This document shows positions 21,945 through 28,583 of a stretch of DNA of 28,583 bases, piece by piece. Source of the DNA: Phycisphaerales bacterium UBA5793. Lineage in GTDB: Bacteria > Planctomycetota > Phycisphaerae > Phycisphaerales > UBA5793. The stretch lies in the NCBI GenBank assembly GCA_002418285.1, contig DIDT01000038.1, positions 1-28,583 of the forward strand, written 5' to 3'. Under the pieces are notes generated by a model. The model searched no databases, had not been told where the DNA came from, and saw only the letters and a list, made by a program, of their open reading frames with translations. Numbering within the stretch: position 1 is the first letter of the stretch; the number at the start of each line of letters is the position of its first letter. The position numbers and the translations under genes were made by a program.

Positions 21945-24900
21945 CGGAACACCTCGCCAAGCCGATAGGTCAGTCGAGTAGCCTTTGGCCACCCCGCACC
22001 AACGAACACATCCAAGATGTCGATCAATGCTGCACGAGCATCGGCATCTTCACGGAACAGACTGCCGTATTCGGAGAAGTACCGTTCGACGATGCGGACA
22101 ACCAAGTCGGCAGCCATTGACTCATATTGAATGCCATCACTTTCCGCTCCTCGCACGAGTGAGGCCACGCGCAGAATTACCTCGCGATTGTCTGCTCCGA
22201 TTAGGAACTCCAGAGTCTTGAGTACCTCGTATGCTGTTTCAACGAACTCCACATTGCATAGAGAGTCAAACAACTCTCTTCCCTCGTTCAAGAGCTCAGT
22301 CTTCTCCTGATCAGTTGGTGGGTGGTACTCGCCAGAGCGATCAGTCGATGCGCGCCGATGTTCGGATGCTCCAGATCCAATGTATACCTCAGTAGCAACG
22401 CCGTGGGCTAGCGCATGCAATTCACGAAGTTCATCCAAGTCGTCCTTGCTCCACTGGTCGAACGGTTTCGACTCGTACTGTTGGCGAAGCGATTGCGTGC
22501 GAGTTTGGATGGCCTCGACTACCGCTGTTAGGAATTCGAACGCCGACCTTCGAACCCGTTCGTTCTCCCCTGGCGTCGCATTGTCACGGTAGCGAATGAG
22601 ATCACGGCAAAGACCTATAACTGTGTTCGATTCCAAAGGAAAATGACCCGGATTCGCCGCGAACACTCTGATGTAGCGAATCGCCCGAGAATTGCGGTTC
22701 CACAGCGCATGGATAGCGTAGAAGTTTGCGCAGTAACGCCGAACGCTCCGCATCGAGGCTTTGCTTCGACACCGCTTATACAGTGTCCTGACGTACGGCT
22801 CAATTCGTTCATAATCACGGAATGGCATTCGTAGCAGGACATTGGAACTGAAGTGTGTGAGAATTGCTGTGCGAGGTTCATTGACGCAAGCATACTCAAT
22901 GAGCGACCACATAAGCTCACTGGCCGACTTGTAAAGCCAGCCGCTATGAACCAGCACTTGGTACCGAACCGCCGGAACCGGATCCGTGGCCAAGCGGCGT
23001 AGCGTGCCGAGTATTTCCTCGTCGACCGTTGTCGAATCTGAGGCAAGGTGGACTAATCCACGCGCGGATTCGATTCGTGCGGCGGGGGAACCCCAGCCAG
23101 CGTTATCTCTGTCCCACTGCTCATTGTCTTCTTCCCGATACGGTGGACGCGGTGAGGTGGCGCCTCGCAATAGGATAGTTCGAGCAAAGAGCTTGACGGG
23201 AGCGTCAGAGAGGAGTCGACCTGCGAGAACGAGGCGGGTGCAGGCAGCGATAATCTCGTCCTCGAGTTGCTCGACGACAGCCTGATGCACGCCTTGATTG
23301 TGATCAGTCCTGACGACCCGTTCCGCATCTCGGAGAAGCGATAGCAGCTGTGAAGCTTCGTCCCTCGATGGATCGTGCGACCGGCGGTCTGCACAGATCC
23401 CCACTACTGCTTTGCTGAGCTCCAACATCGCAGCGTTCGAAGGATTACTCGGATCTACCCCCTTTCGCCGAAGCCACCATTGGTCTTCCTCTCCAGTGGA
23501 AGAAAAGGATATCGAGAAGTCGGGAGTATTGGGAGGTGGACCACCCGCCTCATCGAGTTGTGCGCGGATAACCCTTAGCTCGGTGGACTGAATCAGATCG
23601 ACCGGTATGCAACCGATCATCCGGTTTCGCGTGTGCTCGGCGAACTCCTGCATTTCCGGTGGAGTGATTTCAGGGATGCGGATGATTGCAGTCTCGATCG
23701 CAAGACGGCGCTCTACAGAAAGAAACGCAAATCCACGTTCGATGAGTTCCCCAGCGTTCGTTCGTGTGTCCATCTCACGCAATACCTCCGGAGCCTCGAG
23801 CAACTCGCTTACTGGGCCAGCAAGACTCTCAGGCTGCTCAGCCGCGGCCCCAAGCAACGTACTCCACACAACCGCCCACGCGCATTCATCGCGGAGCACG
23901 TCAAGTACCTGCCCTAGAAGAGCCTGCCCATCGTCCTTGGCCAAGGTACTAATACCCAATCGGAATACCGACAAGACCTGATACCAGTCATCGTGTTGAT
24001 GATGGCTGCCTGCCGTCCAGATGTGGCTTGCATCTGGTTTTAGCGTAGCGGTCGCCCCTCGAAATGGAATGTGATAGGTGTTCTTTGGCTCAGTGAGGTT
24101 GGCGTGTTCTTCACTCATCGTTGCGGTCATTACACTAAGGACGATTCGTGTTGCTGTGACCGGGTCTATCGACCAAAGTGCCCCGACTGCCGTCTTCACG
24201 TCATGTCTTGCCATTCGAACCAGATCGCGCTTGTTCATCGACATCGGGAGAATGCGACTGCCCAGGGGGACGGATGCATCAGGATCGCCGGATGCGTTGA
24301 ACACAACTTCGACTACCTGGACGGCGAATGTGGGATCAACCTCTGCGATTAGGTGGAGTCGTTCTGCGAGTGGATGCAGCCACTCGTGCGCGCCGACTTC
24401 CAATTTGTCAGGTCGAAGCACCTCAGCAAGTGACTGAACTGTTGAATTGGGATCGGCGGTGATAGTCTCGGCGCACACTTCAATCGCGAGTCGCACGAGT
24501 CCATAGTAACGCGAATCTGCAAGTCCGAACTTCAGTAGGGCAACCGCAGTCGTATTCGCGGCTCGGCATTGGTCTTTGGTTGCCGTCTCGGCTCCGCGAG
24601 CAATGGGCGAGAGAAGAGACCTGGTGTCCCAGGCAACCTGATCTAGGTGTTCGGAAAGTGCAGAGGCTAGAGCCATCCACTCCGGTGCGCCATCACCCAA
24701 CATCAGTCGCTGAGTTGGACCGGGTTCTTGCTGAGTTAGTGCCGCCTGAATCATGAATCGCAGCAGTGCCTTTGCTGAGGCGTCCTTCTGTCTAAGCCCA
24801 TCGAGTACAGGCTGAACATCTGACAGAGTTTCGTATCGCTCCGCGGCAACGCCGGCAGCGATGATCTTGCCGATAAGCCGCATTTGTGGAGGGCGCTCGA

Positions 24901-26962
24901 AGGCGATGGCACGCTCCCAAAACGCGCATCTCATTGGGCCCTCGAACCAGAGCTCTTCAAAGGCCATCTTGATGCTCGGCCTGATCGCAAGTAGCAGGTC
25001 GTGATTCGCTGGCTCGGAGAGTTGGGAGATTTGTGAATCGCTCAGACCATTAAGCCACAGGCGGCACACGGCGTAATCAAACAGGATGTTGTGTGCGAAG
25101 CTGATGAGTGCGTCTGCTCTGGATCTCGGCGCGAGCTCCACCAAAACTCCAATGCTCAGCAGACTCTCAAGCGACGCTGCGTTCGCCGCCACCGCCATAG
25201 CGAGCGGGATTCGCTGAACATTCAATTCTCGTGCCGTTACCATCTGCCTTACGGCAGCGGTAAGCACGACCTGTCGTCCTGCGCGATCGCTGGCCTCCAC
25301 ACGACGAGTCCAGTGCAGATCCAGCAATTCGATCTGCTGCTGTACGGCCGTCAGGTCAGCGTCGCTCACGTTGTTGTCGAGGAGCGTGCAAAGGAGGTTT
25401 AAGTTGAAGGGGTTTCTGACGAGTTCGGCCAATGTTGGTGCGGATTGCAGCAACCCGAGCATTCGTGGATGGCCTGCGGTAACTTGAGAGAGTTCGGCTG
25501 CCGACAAGCGGCTGACTCGAATGTGGCGCACCATTGGAAACCGGGAATCGCAGAACTGGAGGTGAGGAGAGCCCGCGAAGAGTTCTTGTACCTCAGGACT
25601 CGTTCTCAAGTCGTATTCGCGGATGGATGCGACTATGTGCCACCGGGGAGCACGCTCTCGCAGTTCGCGGAATATCTCACAAAGCACGTTCAGGCTCATC
25701 CCGGATCGCGCGGCATCGAGGGCGTCTACGAGGAGGAATGCGGGCCGTTCTCCCGACCAGCGTTGCAGTATGTCGACCAGCGTTCTTGTTCTCGCCAGAC
25801 CGAGGCTCGCTGAGAGCTCGTTGGCACTTGATGCCTTGATCGTGTCGGCGGCCAAGAGCACGACATCGTTGCCGTCGTCAATCAAATGCTGAGCGAGGTC
25901 ATGTACACATCCTGACTTGCCCGCGCCGGGCTCGCCAACGAGCACTGTGTGGTCTTTAGCGGAGAATTCGAATAGCGGGACGATTACCTCTCGCCTGATC
26001 TTGACGTCCTTGCCTCCGAGCTCCATTACGCTGAGGCGGCGAAGGAACGTGAGCCGATCAGAGGTGTACTTGACAAGTGCCTCGATGTCTCCCGCGTAAC
26101 TAGGTACGCTTCGGATAGGAATGCGACGGTTCTGAAGCTCAGCTCTGAGAAATGCGAGATCTCCACCGGTCTTGTTCGGTCCGAAACTCCGACAAATTGT
26201 GATTAGCGCACTCCAGGCGTCTCCAGATCTACCCGGGTTTGTGAGGACTACTTGCCGGAGAAGATCCTTGGCACGAAGAAGAGCACTTCCATCCGTCCGC
26301 AGATCAAGCTGGAGCACACGCATGAGCTGGATCAAGGAGAGTTCATCCTGTGCGCTCGGTGATGTGCCCGTCTTAGCAAGCCAACTTCGCTGAATATGTG
26401 CGCGAGTGATCTCGAGTGTTTTCGCTTCTGTTGCGTTCAGTGAACGGAGAAGCTCCTTGAGCCTCGCCGAATCTGTGATCGGTCGACACTTTTCGAGCAC
26501 ATTCGGTAACGAACTGGTGATCGTAGCAGGAGTGTCATGCCCCACGGCGAGAATGAACCGGTCACGCGCGTGGTCGAGCGGACGTGGCTCGGTGCCGATA
26601 GGTCGGGCTCCCAACAATCGCTGGCGTACGAACTGGTCGATCACCTTCGCAAATGCTGAGTCGGCAGCCTGCGAACGATCCAGCGCTGTCTTGGCCTGCA
26701 CATAGAGGGCGCCGCCTTCGGACGTCCCGATCAACAAATCGTCAATTGGTTGCGGTGCTTCGGAGACGATTGCCGTGAGGTACACGTCTTGGGGAAGCCC
26801 TGCAAGTGGCTCCGCGGAGGCTTCGGCAAGGATGAGAGTTGAGAGGTAGCACGCGACGTCCTCTTGGAAAGTCGTACCTCCCAAAGTTGCCGCTCCGCCA
26901 CCCGATGTGGGACCAATAGCTTCACTCACGACCCGTTGCTCCGTGTGCCTCCAAACTGACAC
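21941..26962 (-). CDS. Giant STAND/NACHT-type NTPase with N-terminal nuclease-like domain (Avs-like candidate defence protein)
   Basis: This protein has 1673 residues. Residues ~28-140 look like a PD-(D/E)XK (Mrr/Cap4-type) nuclease: GTTFQEDVACYL, then PIDDLLIG (Asp74/Asp75) and GALYVQAKTAL, where Q-A-K is the common Q/E-x-K variant. Residues ~335-530 are a P-loop NTPase: Walker A VGEPGAGKSG (342-351), Walker B FLLVDALDA (409-417), ASIREYDLR (445-453), and NPFNLNLLC (517-525) as in STAND/NACHT proteins. The remaining ~1100 residues are mainly helical, HEAT/TPR-like, the place where Avs proteins bind phage proteins. The start is a GTG at 26962 with GAGGAA eight bases upstream. The next gene is coupled by GTGA. 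It probably senses infection and activates a nuclease; the activity and target are inference. Confidence 0.75.
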   Translation of the reverse strand: MSVWRHTEQRVVSEAIGPTSGGGAATLGGTTFQEDVACYLSTLILAEASAEPLAGLPQDVYLTAIVSEAPQPIDDLLIGTSEGGALYVQAKTALDRSQAADSAFAKVIDQFVRQRLLGARPIGTEPRPLDHARDRFILAVGHDTPATITSSLPNVLEKCRPITDSARLKELLRSLNATEAKTLEITRAHIQRSWLAKTGTSPSAQDELSLIQLMRVLQLDLRTDGSALLRAKDLLRQVVLTNPGRSGDAWSALITICRSFGPNKTGGDLAFLRAELQNRRIPIRSVPSYAGDIEALVKYTSDRLTFLRRLSVMELGGKDVKIRREVIVPLFEFSAKDHTVLVGEPGAGKSGCVHDLAQHLIDDGNDVVLLAADTIKASSANELSASLGLARTRTLVDILQRWSGERPAFLLVDALDAARSGMSLNVLCEIFRELRERAPRWHIVASIREYDLRTSPEVQELFAGSPHLQFCDSRFPMVRHIRVSRLSAAELSQVTAGHPRMLGLLQSAPTLAELVRNPFNLNLLCTLLDNNVSDADLTAVQQQIELLDLHWTRRVEASDRAGRQVVLTAAVRQMVTARELNVQRIPLAMAVAANAASLESLLSIGVLVELAPRSRADALISFAHNILFDYAVCRLWLNGLSDSQISQLSEPANHDLLLAIRPSIKMAFEELWFEGPMRCAFWERAIAFERPPQMRLIGKIIAAGVAAERYETLSDVQPVLDGLRQKDASAKALLRFMIQAALTQQEPGPTQRLMLGDGAPEWMALASALSEHLDQVAWDTRSLLSPIARGAETATKDQCRAANTTAVALLKFGLADSRYYGLVRLAIEVCAETITADPNSTVQSLAEVLRPDKLEVGAHEWLHPLAERLHLIAEVDPTFAVQVVEVVFNASGDPDASVPLGSRILPMSMNKRDLVRMARHDVKTAVGALWSIDPVTATRIVLSVMTATMSEEHANLTEPKNTYHIPFRGATATLKPDASHIWTAGSHHQHDDWYQVLSVFRLGISTLAKDDGQALLGQVLDVLRDECAWAVVWSTLLGAAAEQPESLAGPVSELLEAPEVLREMDTRTNAGELIERGFAFLSVERRLAIETAIIRIPEITPPEMQEFAEHTRNRMIGCIPVDLIQSTELRVIRAQLDEAGGPPPNTPDFSISFSSTGEEDQWWLRRKGVDPSNPSNAAMLELSKAVVGICADRRSHDPSRDEASQLLSLLRDAERVVRTDHNQGVHQAVVEQLEDEIIAACTRLVLAGRLLSDAPVKLFARTILLRGATSPRPPYREEDNEQWDRDNAGWGSPAARIESARGLVHLASDSTTVDEEILGTLRRLATDPVPAVRYQVLVHSGWLYKSASELMWSLIEYACVNEPRTAILTHFSSNVLLRMPFRDYERIEPYVRTLYKRCRSKASMRSVRRYCANFYAIHALWNRNSRAIRYIRVFAANPGHFPLESNTVIGLCRDLIRYRDNATPGENERVRRSAFEFLTAVVEAIQTRTQSLRQQYESKPFDQWSKDDLDELRELHALAHGVATEVYIGSGASEHRRASTDRSGEYHPPTDQEKTELLNEGRELFDSLCNVEFVETAYEVLKTLEFLIGADNREVILRVASLVRGAESDGIQYESMAADLVVRIVERYFSEYGSLFREDADARAALIDILDVFVGAGWPKATRLTYRLGEVFR

Positions 26963-27385
26963 AGTGTATCTTCCTCGCTTTGCTCACGAGTACCCTCACT
27001 TGCTATCGTCGTCGTGACGGCGGTCGCCGCGGATGACCCAGAATAATAGAGAAGCTCGGTTGATCAATTGACGATCCTAGCGTCAAACGGTCCGAGCAGG
27101 AGTGGCATGTCGTAGACATGCACCCAAATGTCGTCCCTGAGATCTTGCATGTTAGCTATGCGTATTCATGGCAGGTGTCCGACGGAGCCGACTGAATCCA
27201 CGCTACGTACTGTGTTATGCTTCAGTCGAGTGCATAACACTTGCTCAATGCTGCTTGCGTCGCTTCATCCAGCACGCTTCGTACAGGATCCTTCATTGTC
27301 TACCTACCTTTCGTGTTGGATAACGTCGCTGGGGGGCGCTCGATGGCGCGCCGGCTCAAACCGAACGAGTCAGTATGCAAGTCGC
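26963..27385. promoter_or_regulatory. 423-bp noncoding region upstream of the STAND gene, rich in dyads
   Basis: No credible gene was found here. It holds four dyads: TTGATCAA (27060-27067), TTGACG/CGTCAA (27068-27073 and 27081-27086), GCATGTC/GACATGC (27105-27111 and 27115-27121) and GTGTTATGC/GCATAACAC (27212-27220 and 27232-27240). The promoter of the STAND-nuclease pair must lie in this stretch, but no clear -35/-10 boxes were recognised. Confidence 0.5.
27212..27240. repeat. Perfect 9-bp inverted repeat with 11-bp spacer
   Basis: GTGTTATGC and GCATAACAC are exact inverted copies with 11 bases between them. There is no T run, so an intrinsic terminator for the minus-strand gene ending at 27386 is unlikely. 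It may be a binding site for a dimeric regulator of the defence-like genes or of transfer functions. Confidence 0.5.
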
Positions 27386-28033
27386 TCATCTGATCTCTGG
27401 CGGTGCAAAATTAGCGGTGAACGTGTCCCATTCTGCCTTCAGTTCTGTACTGGCCGACTTCGCCTGACGGACAGCATCGCAGTAGGCGGAGTCTGGTGAA
27501 ATCGTGCCACTGTTCAAGAGTTCGAGCGAGTCAAAGGGGATACACGCGGCGACCCCAGCAAAGTAAATGCGCTCATCGGGCTTGAGTTTGCGCCCGCACT
27601 GGTGCTCAAATGCGACCATCATTGAATGCCACGCCCTGATTTGACTGGCATTCAGATCGAATCGCTCGATTGGACTGTGCTGCGGCGCTCCGGACGACAG
27701 GATCGCATCCACTTCCGCATTGAGTTGCGATGGTTCGCTCAACTTGGCTTCCATTGCTTCCATCGCTCCGTCCATACTGACTTTGCCACTCATTACGGCC
27801 TGGCACAATTCATCCTCCGTCGCAGCCGAGAAGATCGCCAAGTTGTGGAGTTCTCGGGAGGTCAGTTTTCGTCCTTCGGTTCGCATGTAGTGCTTGCAGG
27901 CGAAGTTCCAGAAGCGGTGCTGCACCGGCGACAGGTCAAGATCAGCAATCGAACCCAATGCCCGCCACGTTCCGCGCAGCCACAAGAACCCGACAACCAG
28001 CACCGCACCAAAACCAATCCAGACGATCGCCAT
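27386..28033 (-). CDS. Hypothetical membrane-anchored protein, 215 aa
   Basis: The protein has one N-terminal membrane helix (MAIVWIGFGAVLVVGFLWLR) and a hydrophilic ~195-residue domain with Cys residues scattered through it, but no family I recognise. The ATG at 28033 has AGGAAG ten bases upstream; a GTG at 28066 would overlap the preceding gene and is less likely. The start lies 7 bases after the stop of the 87-residue membrane protein on the same strand, so the two form a pair and were probably acquired together. They precede the defence-like genes by 423 noncoding bases, so a functional link to those genes is possible but unproven. Confidence 0.65.
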   Translation of the reverse strand: MAIVWIGFGAVLVVGFLWLRGTWRALGSIADLDLSPVQHRFWNFACKHYMRTEGRKLTSRELHNLAIFSAATEDELCQAVMSGKVSMDGAMEAMEAKLSEPSQLNAEVDAILSSGAPQHSPIERFDLNASQIRAWHSMMVAFEHQCGRKLKPDERIYFAGVAACIPFDSLELLNSGTISPDSAYCDAVRQAKSASTELKAEWDTFTANFAPPEIR

Positions 28034-28040
28034 CAGGAGC

Positions 28041-28304
28041 CTACTTCCTGGCCTCGTCTTTGACACTCTGCCACCAACGCGTGCACCGATCGGACGCCCT
28101 GATACCCCCGGTCAGGCATTTCCGAAACCAATCCCAAGATGCCCATGTCGAGGCGAACGCAGTGCCAAGAGCCACCAGTATGGCCAGCAGGATGAGTTGC
28201 CATCGTTCGATTGCGGGTGACGATGGCATGAGCGAGATGATAATGTCCACTGCCGCCGCAGCCGCGAACAGGATAGCAATCATTATCCTCGCAACTCGAC
28301 GCAT
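28041..28304 (-). CDS. Small two-helix membrane protein, 87 aa
   Basis: There are two hydrophobic helices: RIMIAILFAAAAAVDIIISL and, after a short loop, LILLAILVALGTAFASTW. A basic tail follows. The ATG at 28304 has a GGGG about nine bases upstream. It is coupled to the downstream 215-residue protein by a 7-base gap. No family was recognised; holin-like, toxin-like or accessory membrane roles are all conceivable from size and topology, and none is supported further. Confidence 0.6.
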   Translation of the reverse strand: MRRVARIMIAILFAAAAAVDIIISLMPSSPAIERWQLILLAILVALGTAFASTWASWDWFRKCLTGGIRASDRCTRWWQSVKDEARK

Positions 28305-28326
28305 CTGATATACCCCAGTTGTTTTG

Positions 28327-28377
28327 CGATGACCCGAACTGCAGTCGCTCAGCTAGCGAGCGTAGTTCTGGTCATCG
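28327..28377. repeat. Long imperfect hairpin
   Basis: CGATGACC (28327-28334) pairs with GGTCATCG (28370-28377). After one mismatch, GAACT (28336-28340) pairs with AGTTC (28364-28368), and inside these an additional CGCTC/GAGCG stem can form. The total is 51 bases. It lies upstream of the small membrane genes on the minus strand and could be a terminal inverted repeat, an operator, or a folded DNA/RNA element. Confidence 0.5.
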
Positions 28378-28452
28378 GCCGGCATCCTAGTGCGATAGAT
28401 GGCCCCGTTTCAACTGCAGCTAGTGCCGCGTCATTTCCGCAGCAAGAGGCAT

Positions 28453-28583
28453 GTCGCTCTGAGACACTAAACTCAAGATCACCACCATCGAGATCGACGC
28501 CGTGGTTTGGCCGGAAGCGTCGCTCTGATACACTACCGCCTCCGCACTCGGCTTCGGCTCGCTCGCCGTGGTTTGGCCGGAAG
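28453..28583 (+). repeat. 66-bp-period repeat (37-bp conserved block, 29-bp variable), cut by window edge
   Basis: A 37-base block at 28499-28535 begins again at 28565-28583, and its last 17 bases occur with one mismatch at 28453-28469. The two intervening stretches (28470-28498 and 28536-28564) are each 29 bases and do not resemble each other. That layout resembles a CRISPR array, but only one complete block is visible and no cas gene is present. The period (66) is a multiple of three, so a coding or plain tandem repeat is equally possible. Confidence 0.55.

Noticed and set aside
27212..27240. Integron attC site
   Set aside because: The arms run GTGTTATGC to GCATAACAC; they do not fit the GTTRRRY/RYYYAAC core, the orientation is reversed, and no integron integrase or cassette is present.
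28499..28583. A confirmed CRISPR array
   Set aside because: Only one full repeat and partial neighbours are visible, no cas gene or leader is present, and a 66-bp tandem repeat fits as well. Kept as an ambiguous repeat.
28329..28583. A protein gene starting at the ATG 28329 and running off the right edge
   Set aside because: The frame is open for 85 codons, but there is no ribosome site, the residue composition is Ser/Arg/Pro-rich, and it overlaps the hairpin and repeat block.

Overview
The window looks like a chromosomal segment of a Planctomycetota bacterium, most likely of the Phycisphaerae. The signs are high GC, short mixed-strand gene clusters, a PEP-CTERM-like secretion tail (PAPG, hydrophobic stretch, RRR) on a GDSL hydrolase, a response regulator with an N-terminal HTH, and a planctomycete-style integrase tail. 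The taxonomy is an inference from gene content. The left edge cuts metF. The right edge lies inside a repeat, so the window may end where an assembly broke. Standard TGA/TAA/TAG stops are used throughout. || Core part (1-19.4 kb). metF (edge) and a small lipoprotein gene are divergent. A minus-strand cluster reads tyrS-ogt-rtcB: tyrosyl-tRNA synthetase, O6-alkylguanine repair and RNA ligase. The rtcB frame is interrupted by an in-frame TGA at codon 29. Next come a LuxR-type regulator, a lone two-module iron-type ABC permease, the Mg2+ channel mgtE, a membrane-anchored coiled-coil protein with a BRCT-like C-terminus followed by a strong terminator, a lipid A-type acyltransferase, an HTH-receiver regulator preceded by a perfect 16-bp palindrome, a GDSL hydrolase translationally coupled to rsmG, a CPBP membrane protease, a group II PLP decarboxylase, an alpha/beta hydrolase, a B12-domain/MeaB-GTPase fusion without a mutase next to it, and a solitary nuoB behind a tiny lipoprotein gene. 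|| Accessory part (19.48 kb to the right end). At 19481-19504 there is a copy of a tRNA 3' end (minus strand), immediately followed on the plus strand by the C-terminal tail of a tyrosine integrase, whose stop overlaps the start of an HTH/excisionase-like gene. I read this as the left attachment site of an integrated element whose integrase body lies at its right end, outside the window. The cargo visible here is on the minus strand. It is a 1673-residue protein with an N-terminal PD-(D/E)XK-like nuclease motif, a STAND/NACHT-type NTPase and a long helical C-terminal region, coupled by a GTGA overlap to a second protein with an HsdR-N-like nuclease motif. This is a candidate anti-phage system with Avs-like architecture and a second nuclease. 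A 420-bp noncoding region with several perfect dyads lies upstream, followed by two small membrane-protein genes, a long imperfect hairpin, and 66-bp-period repeats at the window edge. || How the parts relate: the core is ordinary housekeeping and signalling. The interest is concentrated in the island, in the interrupted rtcB, and in a few unusual fusions.
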